Part shown: one piece after another, positions 26,661 through 34,780 of the stretch
Numbering within the stretch: position 1 is the first letter of the stretch
How the letters are laid out: every line of letters starts with the position of its first letter
Origin: CANJDH01 sp964443245
GTDB taxonomy: Bacteria > Pseudomonadota > Gammaproteobacteria > Burkholderiales > JAEUOS01
Direction: 5' to 3'
NCBI GenBank assembly: GCA_964443245.1
Contig: CAYUEG010000013.1
Span: 1 to 54,077 of the forward strand
DNA: 54,077 nucleotides
Notes under the pieces: model-generated
Databases searched by the model: none
What the model was told of the DNA's origin: nothing
Seen by the model: only the letters and a program-made list of their open reading frames with translations
Translations under genes and position numbers: made by a program

Positions 26661-28400
26661 ATGAACGCGCCAGAATCCAAACCAGCGGCCCGCAAGCCTA
26701 TCGGACGGATTCTCGTCGAGCGCGGCATTATTTCCGAAGATCAGCTTCGCATTGCGCTGAAGGAGCAGATTCGCAGCAACCTGTCCCTAGGAAAGCAACT
26801 GATCGCGCTTGGATTTGTCACTGATGCAACGCTGCGGGATGCGCTGTCGGAAAATCTTGGCACCAAAGGGGTCGACCTTGGCCACATCATCATCGATCCA
26901 GCCGCGATCCGTGCTGTCCCCCGCGAGTTCGCCAAGCGGCATCTGCTGTTTCCACTGGCTCTGGAGAAGGAGGCGCGACGATTTTCCGTCGCCATTGCGA
27001 ACCCCAGCAACGTCGTGGCGCTAGACCAGTTGCGCGCGCTGCTCAATGCCCGCACCCGCATCGAGTTTGAAGTCGTTACGCTGTTGGCGAGTGAAGCGGA
27101 AATCCTGAGTGCCATTGACCAGTATTTTGGTTTCGAACTCTCGATTGACGGCATCCTGCACGAGATCGAGACAGGCGAAATTGACTATCAGAGCCTCAGC
27201 ACCGGCGCGGAAACCTTTAGCTACAGCCAACCTGTGGTTCGTTTGGTTGATGCTCTGCTGGCTGATGCAGTCCAGCGTTCGGCATCCGATATTCACTTCG
27301 AACCAGAGCAGAACTTTCTGCGAATCCGTTACCGCATTGATGGCGTATTGCAGCAAATCCGGGCACTGCATAAGCAGTATTGGCCGGCAATGGTGGTGCG
27401 GCTCAAAGTCATGTCCGGCATGAACATCGCCGAAACCAGAGCCCCTCAGGATGGGCGCATCTCACTTTCGCTGACCGGGCGTCCCGTTGACTTCCGAGTC
27501 GCAGCCCAACCCACGATTCACGGTGAAAACCTGGTACTGCGCATTCTGGATCGCCAGCGCGGACTGGTACCCCTCGACGCCATCGGCCTGCAGGATTCCC
27601 AGCTTGATTTGCTCAAGATCATGATCGCCCGCCCTGAGGGCATCATTCTGGTGACCGGCCCTACCGGCTCCGGCAAAACCACTACGCTGTACTCGATGCT
27701 CTCCCATATCAACCAGGAGGGCATCAACATCATGACCCTGGAAGATCCAGTTGAGTATCCCCTCAACATGGTGCGCCAGAGTTCTGTAAACGAGGCGGTG
27801 AAACTGGATTTTGCCAGCGGCATCCGCTCGCTCATGCGGCAGGATCCCGACGTCATTCTGGTCGGGGAAATCCGTGATCCGGATACCGCAGAGATGGCGT
27901 TTCGTGCCGCCATGACGGGCCATCAGGTGTACTCCACGCTCCACACGAATTCGGCGCTTGGCGCCATCCCGCGGCTGCTCGATATCGGCATCCTGCCGGA
28001 CATCCTCTCCGGCAACATCATCGGCATCATTGCCCAGCGCCTGGTGCGCCGGGTCTGCCCGCATTGTCGCGAGGCCCATCCGGCGGACGAAGTGGAATGC
28101 CGCTTCATGGGTTTGCCTGCCGATGAACCTCCGACGATCTACCGCGCAGTCGGCTGCGACCACTGCGATCAGCGGGGCTACAAGGGAAGGCTTACCATCA
28201 TGGAAATCCTCAAGATGGACTTCGAGCTCGATGAGTTGATTGCCAGGCGCGCCACCACTCGGGAGATTCTCGACATGGCCTCCAGCAAAGGGTTCATACC
28301 TTTGGCCGAAGACGGCATCCGGCGTGTTCTCGATGGCTCAACCACACTTGAAGAAGTTTCACGGGTCATTGACTTCACCGGACGCGCCCTGGCGATATAG
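26661..28400 (+). CDS. mshE: MshE/PilB-type pilus extension ATPase
   Basis: This is a 579-residue type II/IV secretion ATPase that powers pilin polymerisation. The N-terminal domain (about 12-150) has two MshEN-like 24-residue motifs: IGRILVERGIISEDQLRIAL and LGKQLIALGFVTDATLRDAL. The position before each IG/LG, usually Arg in c-di-GMP binders, is Pro in the first and Ser in the second. The ATPase core has Walker A GPTGSGKTTT (about 333-341), Walker B VILVGEIRD, a His box QVYSTLHTN and a zinc-type tetracysteine (CPHC ... CDHC, about 466-500). It is 12 bases downstream of the TPR gene. No PilT-like retraction ATPase is seen. Confidence 0.93.
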   Translation: MNAPESKPAARKPIGRILVERGIISEDQLRIALKEQIRSNLSLGKQLIALGFVTDATLRDALSENLGTKGVDLGHIIIDPAAIRAVPREFAKRHLLFPLALEKEARRFSVAIANPSNVVALDQLRALLNARTRIEFEVVTLLASEAEILSAIDQYFGFELSIDGILHEIETGEIDYQSLSTGAETFSYSQPVVRLVDALLADAVQRSASDIHFEPEQNFLRIRYRIDGVLQQIRALHKQYWPAMVVRLKVMSGMNIAETRAPQDGRISLSLTGRPVDFRVAAQPTIHGENLVLRILDRQRGLVPLDAIGLQDSQLDLLKIMIARPEGIILVTGPTGSGKTTTLYSMLSHINQEGINIMTLEDPVEYPLNMVRQSSVNEAVKLDFASGIRSLMRQDPDVILVGEIRDPDTAEMAFRAAMTGHQVYSTLHTNSALGAIPRLLDIGILPDILSGNIIGIIAQRLVRRVCPHCREAHPADEVECRFMGLPADEPPTIYRAVGCDHCDQRGYKGRLTIMEILKMDFELDELIARRATTREILDMASSKGFIPLAEDGIRRVLDGSTTLEEVSRVIDFTGRALAI

Positions 28401-28411
28401 GCAGGCACAGC

Positions 28412-29617
28412 GTGGCGGTCTTTGCATATAAATCGATCGACCCCGACGGCCGCAGCGTAAGCGGCAAGATCGAGGCTGCCAACCTGCTTGACCTGGAGCA
28501 GCGTCTGGCACGCATCGGCCTGGATCTGATTACCGCCGAATCGGCCAACAAGCCCTCCGGGGGCTTGCTCCGTGCCAAGGTATCCCGTCAGGACCTGATC
28601 ACCTTTTGCTTCCAGATGGAACAGTTGGTGGGGGCAGGTGTTCCCCTGCTTGAAGGTCTCACCGAACTACGCGACAGCACCGAGTCGGCGCGCTTTCGGG
28701 AAGTCATGGGGACCTTGATTGAAGCCATTGAAGGGGGGCAGTCACTGTCGCAGGCACTTGCCGGGCAACCCCAGGTGTTCAGCCAGATTTTTGTGAGTCT
28801 GGTAGGTGCAGGAGAGCGGACGGGCCAGTTGGTCGAAGTGCTGCGACGCTTGGCAGATACCTTGAAATGGCAGGACGAACTGGCAGCATACGCAAAAAAA
28901 ATCGTGATTTACCCAGCCTTCGTGGCAGGGATTGTCTTCATGGTGATCCTGCTTCTGATGATGTTCCTGGTACCGGAAATGGCCAAGTTCCTCAAAAGCA
29001 TGAATCAACAATTGCCGTTGCAAACCAGGCTGCTGATCGCCACCTCCAACTTCACCGTCAAGTACTGGTATCTCGTTATCGGCCTGCCGGTTGCCGCAGT
29101 GATGGTGTTCTTCGCGGCGATCAAGGCTTCACCGGCGTTTGCCTTCACCATTGATGGCTACAAGCTGCGCCTGCCTCTGGTCGGCCCGATCCTGCGCAAG
29201 ATCATATTGGCCCGCTTTGCGAGTACCTTTGCACTCATGTACTCATCAGGGATTACCGTGCTGGAAGCCATGCAGATTTCAGAAAGCGTAGTGGATAACC
29301 GGACCGTTGCGGACGGCATTTCGCGTGCCGGGCAAAACATACGGGACGGCCAGGGTATCGCATCTGCGTTTGGTGCCATCGGCATGTTCCCGCCCCTCGT
29401 CCTGCGCATGCTGAAAATCGGTGAAACCACCGGAGCGCTGGATCGATCCCTCCTCAACGTAAGCTATTTCTACAATCGGGAGGTACGTGAAGGCATCGAC
29501 AAGGTGCAGGCCATGATCGGACCGGCTCTCGTCCTCGTGCTCGGCACCGTGCTAGGCTGGGTCCTGCTATCCATCTTCGGCCCCCTCTACGACACCATCG
29601 GCAAGATCAAGCTGTGA
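28412..29617 (+). CDS. mshG: MshG/PilC-type inner-membrane platform protein
   Basis: The product is a polytopic platform protein of 401 residues with two T2SSF domains, opening VFAYKSIDPDGRSVSGKIEA as in PilC/GspF/MshG. The first domain carries FCFQMEQLVGAGVPLLEGL, and the second has FASTFALMYSSGITVLEAM and MLKIGETTGALDRSL. Three hydrophobic segments lie at about 168-192, 218-240 and 373-395. The start is a GTG with an AGGCA motif upstream, 11 bases after the ATPase stop. Its own stop overlaps the next start as GTGA. Confidence 0.93.
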   Translation: MAVFAYKSIDPDGRSVSGKIEAANLLDLEQRLARIGLDLITAESANKPSGGLLRAKVSRQDLITFCFQMEQLVGAGVPLLEGLTELRDSTESARFREVMGTLIEAIEGGQSLSQALAGQPQVFSQIFVSLVGAGERTGQLVEVLRRLADTLKWQDELAAYAKKIVIYPAFVAGIVFMVILLLMMFLVPEMAKFLKSMNQQLPLQTRLLIATSNFTVKYWYLVIGLPVAAVMVFFAAIKASPAFAFTIDGYKLRLPLVGPILRKIILARFASTFALMYSSGITVLEAMQISESVVDNRTVADGISRAGQNIRDGQGIASAFGAIGMFPPLVLRMLKIGETTGALDRSLLNVSYFYNREVREGIDKVQAMIGPALVLVLGTVLGWVLLSIFGPLYDTIGKIKL

Positions 29618-31218
29618 ATATCTCTTGGCCCGGAGTGCAGCAACGCGTCCTCGTCATCCGAGCGGATGGCGCGGAGATCTATTCAGTGCGCGGAGCCAGC
29701 ACGGTCATGAATGCTGCCTTTGCGGTTAGCGAGATAGAGCTTTTTCAGAGCTACTGCCACAGCCGGCGCGACAGCCAGTTCACAGTCCTGGTCGATATCG
29801 TCGAAGAAGACTTCCAGCAGGAATCGATGCCATATGTTTCTGGGCGGAATCGGCGTGCCCTGCTCGCGCGCAAGTTCGACCAGTTGTTTCGCGCCACGCC
29901 CTACCGCGCCGCTGCCTCGCTGGGACGAGAATCCGGGGAGGAACGTAGCGGCGCCCGCCGGGACGAAAATGTATTGTTCATGGCATTGACCAATCATCAG
30001 TGCGTCACGCCATGGCTGGAAGTATTGCACTCAGAAAATGTGCAAGTGAAGTCCGTGCTGTCACTCCCCGCAGCCTCACAGTGGTTGGTGCCGCGCCTGA
30101 AATTGCGTGGACGCAGCGCGATGGTGGTGGCGCTGACCCGAGCCGGACTGCGACAAATCTACCTTGAGAACGGCCAATTGCGCTTCGCCCGCCTGGCTCC
30201 CATGGCGGTAAACGACTTTACTGAGGTCGGGCTGCGCATGGCAAGCGAGATTGAGCGCACGCACCAATACCTGGCCTCCCTGCGCTGGATGACGCGCGAG
30301 CAGGGACCGCTGCCCGTCATGCTGCTGTGTCCGCCGGGGTTGCGCGACGCGTGGCGCATTGCCTGCAACGACACGGATCGGCTGGCCTACGAGTTCATCG
30401 ATTTCAATGACCTCAGTACCGGACTCGTCAGCCAGGGCACAGGGGTTACGGACGATACCTTGATCTATGCGGATGCCCTGTGGGCGGCCGGCGTCGTGCG
30501 CAAGAAGCCCGACCTCAACTTTGCACCCGATTGGTCACGTGAACACCACCATACGTGGCTCTGGCGCACCGGCATCGTTGCAGCCGGCGCCGCCATCAGT
30601 GCCGCCGGTGGTATTGCCGGAGCGGTACTGCTGGGACAAGCCAAGAATATCGATGTGGCGGCAGACCGGCATGCGGCGAACGCTTCGCGGGCGAACAACC
30701 AGTACCAGGACATCGCCAAGACGTTTCCACGAACCCTCACTACTCCGGAACACCTCAAGGGTGCAGTCCTGGCTCTGGACCCTCTGGTCATGCGCCCCCT
30801 CACACCGGAAGTTTTGCTGCTGGAGATCAGCCAGGCATTGCTGGAGGCCCCCACTTTCACGCTTTCGAAGATCGAGTGGGAAGTCACGGAGCTGGCCGAG
30901 GCCCCCACTCCTGGCATAGCGGGGCAAGGCTCCCAGCCACCGGCAGCACCCGGCGGCAAGCCCGCGATGGCGCGATATGAGATCGCCGTACTGTCTGGAG
31001 CCCTCTCCGAGGACAGAAGCGCAACACCGCGTCGCAAGATCGTGGCGGCACGCTCTGCGATTGATGCGCTGCGACGCATTCCGGGCGTCGAGGTCACCCC
31101 GGTCAGGCTCCCTCTGGACGTCGCCCCTACCGGCACGCTCAAGGGGGGGGATGCGGATGATGTCAAAGAAGATGTGGAACCGATCATCGTGCGGGTCGCC
31201 CGCAAGGCTCCGATATGA
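29614..31218 (+). CDS. PilM/PilN-like (MshI-like) alignment-complex protein
   Basis: The 534-residue protein is not assigned by a clear catalytic motif. Residues 1-300 are soluble and look like the cytoplasmic half of MshI/GspL-type proteins (LRGRSAMVVALTRAGLRQIYL, RLAPM, ASEIERTHQYLASLRW). A single helix follows at about 317-340 (GIVAAGAAISAAGGIAGAVLLG), then a coiled-coil-like stretch and a periplasmic domain ending VRVARKAPI. This PilM-plus-PilN-like layout, and a place between the platform and PilO-like genes, suggest the inner-membrane scaffold that links the ATPase to the secretin. The GTG start overlaps the mshG stop by 4 bases. Confidence 0.65.
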   Translation: MNISWPGVQQRVLVIRADGAEIYSVRGASTVMNAAFAVSEIELFQSYCHSRRDSQFTVLVDIVEEDFQQESMPYVSGRNRRALLARKFDQLFRATPYRAAASLGRESGEERSGARRDENVLFMALTNHQCVTPWLEVLHSENVQVKSVLSLPAASQWLVPRLKLRGRSAMVVALTRAGLRQIYLENGQLRFARLAPMAVNDFTEVGLRMASEIERTHQYLASLRWMTREQGPLPVMLLCPPGLRDAWRIACNDTDRLAYEFIDFNDLSTGLVSQGTGVTDDTLIYADALWAAGVVRKKPDLNFAPDWSREHHHTWLWRTGIVAAGAAISAAGGIAGAVLLGQAKNIDVAADRHAANASRANNQYQDIAKTFPRTLTTPEHLKGAVLALDPLVMRPLTPEVLLLEISQALLEAPTFTLSKIEWEVTELAEAPTPGIAGQGSQPPAAPGGKPAMARYEIAVLSGALSEDRSATPRRKIVAARSAIDALRRIPGVEVTPVRLPLDVAPTGTLKGGDADDVKEDVEPIIVRVARKAPI

Positions 31219-31931
31219 CCCCGAAGCAGGTTCGCGACATCACGATTGCTTCCCTGCTGGCGGCCGCCTTGGCGGGAGCCGGCATCGCGGCTGCCATTGG
31301 CGGCAATTGGGTCAAGGAAGGGGCCCTGAAACGCGAGCGACAGATGCGCGCGCAATCCGGTGAGGCCGCCACCCGACTGACCCGTGCTACCGACGACCAG
31401 GCACAGATTGCTGCTTATCTGCAGCGTTACCAGCGCTATCTGGATATCAAGGCGATCCGTTCTCCCTCGGCGCAGGATAGCGAACAAGGCGAGCGGCTCG
31501 ACTGGATTGAACGGGTGGTAGAAGCGCGCGAAGCACGTGCGTTGCCCCGTATTGCCTATTCGATTGCTGCACGCAAACCCTTTGGCGAGTTGCCAAATCC
31601 GAGCCCTGGACTGACCTTCCACGCAAGCCGCATGAAGCTGGAGCTGGGGTTGATCCATGAGGGTGATTTCTTTGATTATTTTCAACGGCTGAAGTCGCCC
31701 CCTGCCGGCGTTTTCATGGTGGACAAATGTGTCCTGCAAACGCGATTGCCACAGGGTCCGAAGCCTGCCCCCAGTGGCGCGAGCCAAGGCGCCCCCCTTT
31801 TTGGCGGTGGAACTCCCAAGGCCGCAACCACAGGTCTGGAAGCCGCCAATTTGCTCGCCGAATGCGAGATTGACTGGATCACCCTCCTCGACGATGCCCG
31901 TGTGATCGGCGTGCAGACTGGAGGGAAATAG
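31215..31931 (+). CDS. PilO/MshJ-like inner-membrane protein
   Basis: The 238-residue protein has a short cytoplasmic start, one membrane helix (ASLLAAALAGAGIAAAIGG, about 12-30), a charged coiled-coil-like stretch with many Arg and Gln residues (about 35-80), and a periplasmic part (LTFHASRMKLELGLIHEGDFFDYFQRL) resembling the ferredoxin-like fold of PilO. Assignment is by architecture and position after the PilM/N-like gene, not by a signature. The start overlaps the upstream stop as ATGA, and the following gene starts immediately after its TAG. Confidence 0.6.
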   Translation: MTPKQVRDITIASLLAAALAGAGIAAAIGGNWVKEGALKRERQMRAQSGEAATRLTRATDDQAQIAAYLQRYQRYLDIKAIRSPSAQDSEQGERLDWIERVVEAREARALPRIAYSIAARKPFGELPNPSPGLTFHASRMKLELGLIHEGDFFDYFQRLKSPPAGVFMVDKCVLQTRLPQGPKPAPSGASQGAPLFGGGTPKAATTGLEAANLLAECEIDWITLLDDARVIGVQTGGK

Positions 31932-32468
31932 ATGGGACGCCTCTTTTTGCTTGCGGCAACCTGCCTCCTCGGCTCGACAATGGCGGCCGTGGCGACAGCA
32001 CAACCTCCCGTGCAACCACAGTCTCAATCATCTCCCGGCCAGCCGTTGGAGAAGCGGCTCGGAAGGTTGTTCACCACTCCCGACCAGCGCGCCAAGCTGG
32101 ACAAAACGCGAGGCGTTGTCCAGCAACAAGCGCCCAATACCGCCCAGACCGTCATTGTCAATGGCGTGATCCTCCGCCCGGGCAAGACGCCGATCCTGTT
32201 TCTGGACGGGAAGGAAGCCACGGGCGGCAGGGTCGACATAGGCGACCGTGCCCAGATTCAGGCCCGTACCAACGACGGGCAGTCCGTCAACGTGAAGCCC
32301 GGACAGTATGTGGATTTGGGCAGCGGACGCACCACCGAGGGGTATCAGCTGATACCCGCAGCGACTCTGCCAGCGTCGAAGGCAGACGAAAAGCCGGCGA
32401 GTGCCCCCGCTGGCACCCTGCCACCTCCTGCCGAAAGCCCGCGCGCCGCCATCCCCGCCGAGCGTTAG
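31932..32468 (+). CDS. Periplasmic MshK/PilP-like protein
   Basis: The 178-residue product has a signal peptide (LFLLAATCLLGSTMAAVATA, cut about residue 23). A Gln/Pro-rich stretch follows, then a small beta domain (VIVNGVILRPGKTPILFLDGKEA, then INDGQ-like TNDGQSVNVKPGQYVDLG) of the type found in MshK, and a Pro/Ala-rich tail. It would act in the periplasm between the inner-membrane scaffold and the secretin. The assignment is tentative because these proteins diverge quickly. Its ATG follows the upstream TAG with no gap. Confidence 0.6.
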   Translation: MGRLFLLAATCLLGSTMAAVATAQPPVQPQSQSSPGQPLEKRLGRLFTTPDQRAKLDKTRGVVQQQAPNTAQTVIVNGVILRPGKTPILFLDGKEATGGRVDIGDRAQIQARTNDGQSVNVKPGQYVDLGSGRTTEGYQLIPAATLPASKADEKPASAPAGTLPPPAESPRAAIPAER

Positions 32469-32485
32469 GGACCGCTAATCGCAGC

Positions 32486-33961
32486 ATGGCCACTCGCGCC
32501 CGAATCCAGCCGAGAACTTTGAGTCGCCAGCGCCAGCGCGGCGTCGCAATGGTGGCACTGGTACTTCTCATCATGGTGACATTCGGCTTCTTCGGTCTGC
32601 GCAACCTGAACAACTCGCAGCGGCAAACCGTATTGACAGACGACGCGGAACGCATGCTTGTGCGCGCCAAAGAAGCGCTGATCGCCACATCTTTGGCCAT
32701 GGGGCCGGGCGTCGCCAGTCCCGGGCGTTTGCCCTTCCCGGACGTGCGGACAGGGACTACCAGCGGCGATTCCGTCGGGGGGGACTACGATGGTACTCGC
32801 GACAATGACTGTGTTCGGCGCACCTGGGTATCGGGCGCCGCCATCACGGGGGCGTTCAACCTGAATATCCGCTGCGTCGGGCGACTTCCGTGGCGCGATG
32901 TCGGCCTGGAGATCGAGAATGTGCCAGACGACAATGATCCAGACGGGGTCATGCCATGGTTTGCGTTTTCGCCCAAATTGTCAGCCAATGGTTGTACTGA
33001 AGTATCCACCAAACTGACCAACAACACCGCTACCTGCGCGCAGAACTGGCCCTGGATCACGGTGGTAGATAGCAAAGGCAATGTCCTTACCAACCGCGCC
33101 GCAGTCGTGATCATCGTTCCAGGACCCAAACTGGGCAATCAGAACCGGACGGCCGCCCCACTCGCCGATTCCAGCGCCTATCTTGATTCTGTCACCGTGA
33201 GCGCCGGTTGCAATGCGCCCTGTGTTCCTGGAACCTACAACAATGCACAGCGCAACCTCGCCAATGCCATCGGATTGCGCTTCATCCAGTGTGCAGACAT
33301 CAGCACGGTTGCAAGCAATAATCCGGACTACACCCATCCTTACCAGTGCAACGACAAACTTACCTACATCACGATCGACGACTGGATCGCGATGGTCGAG
33401 AAGCGCGCGCTGGCCGAAGCCAAGCAGCAGTTGAACGCCTTCTACGCAATCAATGGCTACTTCCCGTATGCGGCCCCTCTGGGCAGCATTGATTGCGTCA
33501 CCGGACAGCGATCTGGGCATCTGCCAAGCGGCAGCGCCGCTGTGCGCTGCCCCGGGGGCGGCGCCGCGTTCACGACCCAATCTTGGGTGCCCACCTGGTT
33601 TGACATCAACAACTGGGCCGACGTCATCTACTACGACGTTGCGCCCGGCTGCATTCAATCTGCCTCGCCACCCCGATGTACCTCAAGCCTTCTGACAGTG
33701 GGAACCCAGACCAATGTGCGGTCCTTGCTAATCGCCGCCGGACGCCCTGTGGCTACGATCGCGGGCCAGGTGCCTGCCATCACCACGCCACCCTATGCGG
33801 CCTCGACAGGTGCCGATCAGACCGGCTATCCAAGTGGCGCGGTGAGCAACTACCTCGATAGCGTGCGCAACGCGACCGGCTTTACCACTCTGGTCTATGA
33901 TGCGGTGAACACTGCACGCAGCAGTGTTTACAACGACCAACTGCTGATCGTCGCTCCGTGA
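32486..33961 (+). CDS. Large pilin-like protein with apparent internal duplication
   Basis: The 491-residue product has a basic start and a PilX/GspK-like N-terminal helix (RGVAMVALVLLIMVTFGFFGL, residues about 19-38) that could be a prepilin-type signal cut after Gly19. The rest is Cys-rich and periplasmic. Two halves look related: the first has AKEALIA then RLPFPD (81-86), GRLPW (132-136) and SAYLDSV (230-236). The second has AKQQLNAFYAINGYFPYAAP (312-330) and SNYLDSV near residue 450. The RLPFPD and GRLPW parts also match the next gene product. It may be a minor pilin or tip adhesin; neither is shown directly. There is no paralogue outside this locus in the window. Confidence 0.6.
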   Translation: MATRARIQPRTLSRQRQRGVAMVALVLLIMVTFGFFGLRNLNNSQRQTVLTDDAERMLVRAKEALIATSLAMGPGVASPGRLPFPDVRTGTTSGDSVGGDYDGTRDNDCVRRTWVSGAAITGAFNLNIRCVGRLPWRDVGLEIENVPDDNDPDGVMPWFAFSPKLSANGCTEVSTKLTNNTATCAQNWPWITVVDSKGNVLTNRAAVVIIVPGPKLGNQNRTAAPLADSSAYLDSVTVSAGCNAPCVPGTYNNAQRNLANAIGLRFIQCADISTVASNNPDYTHPYQCNDKLTYITIDDWIAMVEKRALAEAKQQLNAFYAINGYFPYAAPLGSIDCVTGQRSGHLPSGSAAVRCPGGGAAFTTQSWVPTWFDINNWADVIYYDVAPGCIQSASPPRCTSSLLTVGTQTNVRSLLIAAGRPVATIAGQVPAITTPPYAASTGADQTGYPSGAVSNYLDSVRNATGFTTLVYDAVNTARSSVYNDQLLIVAP

Positions 33962-34704
33962 CCCAATCCCTTCGCAGGCACCAATCCGGCTTCACCTTGG
34001 CCGAGCTTGCCATCAGTGTGGTGATCATCGGCCTGTTGATCGGCGGCCTGCTGGGCCCCATTGGCCGGCAAGTGGATCAGGGACGCATCAACGAAACCCA
34101 GAAGCAGATGGAATTTGCGCGCGACGCTTTGCTCGGCTTTGCTGTCGTCAACAAGCGCCTGCCCTGCCCGGATACCGACGGCGACGGCATTGAGCAAGCC
34201 GCCTGTGCCACACCTGCGACAGCGGTTGGCAACCTGCCCTGGGCCACGCTGGGCTTGTTCGAGTCAGACGCCTGGGGAACGCGCTTTCGCTACGCGGTGT
34301 CGTCAGCGCTGGCGGTAGCGCCGATCACGCTGACGAGCGTCGGCAGCCTGCGCGTACAACAGCGCAACCCCGCAACCAAGGTGATGCGCGATCTTGCCGG
34401 CGGTGCGGCGCCCGGTGCTGCTGCCGTCATCGTTTCCTTCGGCAAGAACTCTTTTGGCGGAACCCTGGCCGATGGTTCCGCCGCCGGCGTGGCGCGTCCG
34501 AACGTTCCCGCAGTCAACGCAGATGAGACGATGAATGCGGCCGCCGCCGCAGTCACCTTCTCGACGCGTACGCCGATTGACCCCAGCACACCTTGCAGCG
34601 ATACGGTCGGCGTCTCCCCCCTTTGTGAGTTTGATGATCAAGTGCTGTGGCTATCAACATCTGTGGTCATCAGCCGCCTTGTCACAGCCGGGCAACTACC
34701 TTGA
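33958..34704 (+). CDS. Type IV prepilin-like minor pilin with acidic Cys-bracketed loop
   Basis: The 248-residue product has a clear prepilin leader and cleavage site: RRHQSG^FTLAELAISVVIIG, with the expected Glu at mature position 5 (residue 16). Downstream, RLPCPD (67-72) runs into DTDGDGIE (72-79), an EF-hand-like acidic loop bracketed by Cys70 and Cys83. GNLPWATLGL and DAWGTRFRYAVS follow. The last two motifs recur in many pilin-like proteins of betaproteobacteria in my recollection. The GTG start overlaps the upstream stop as GTGA, so it is coupled to the 491-residue protein, with which it shares motifs. Confidence 0.75.
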   Translation: MTQSLRRHQSGFTLAELAISVVIIGLLIGGLLGPIGRQVDQGRINETQKQMEFARDALLGFAVVNKRLPCPDTDGDGIEQAACATPATAVGNLPWATLGLFESDAWGTRFRYAVSSALAVAPITLTSVGSLRVQQRNPATKVMRDLAGGAAPGAAAVIVSFGKNSFGGTLADGSAAGVARPNVPAVNADETMNAAAAAVTFSTRTPIDPSTPCSDTVGVSPLCEFDDQVLWLSTSVVISRLVTAGQLP

Positions 34705-34780
34705 CCGCATGCCGCTGCGAGCCGCCCCCACCAAGGGTTTCAGCCATCAAGGCAAGGAAGAATGGCTTGTACCAACGGTT

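Noticed and set aside
30465..32027. Open frame of 520 codons on the - strand opposite the three scaffold genes
   Set aside because: The sense-strand genes have overlapping starts, membrane helices and a signal peptide in the right places. The antisense product has biased composition and no recognisable domain.
21082..34704. Interpretation of the block as a type II secretion system
   Set aside because: Secretin, ATPase and platform are shared with T2SS, but the ExeA/MshM and TPR genes in this order, the FTLVE prepilins with separate sigma-54 promoters, and the absence of GspC-like and GspG/H/I/J-like series favour an MSHA/type IV pilus system.
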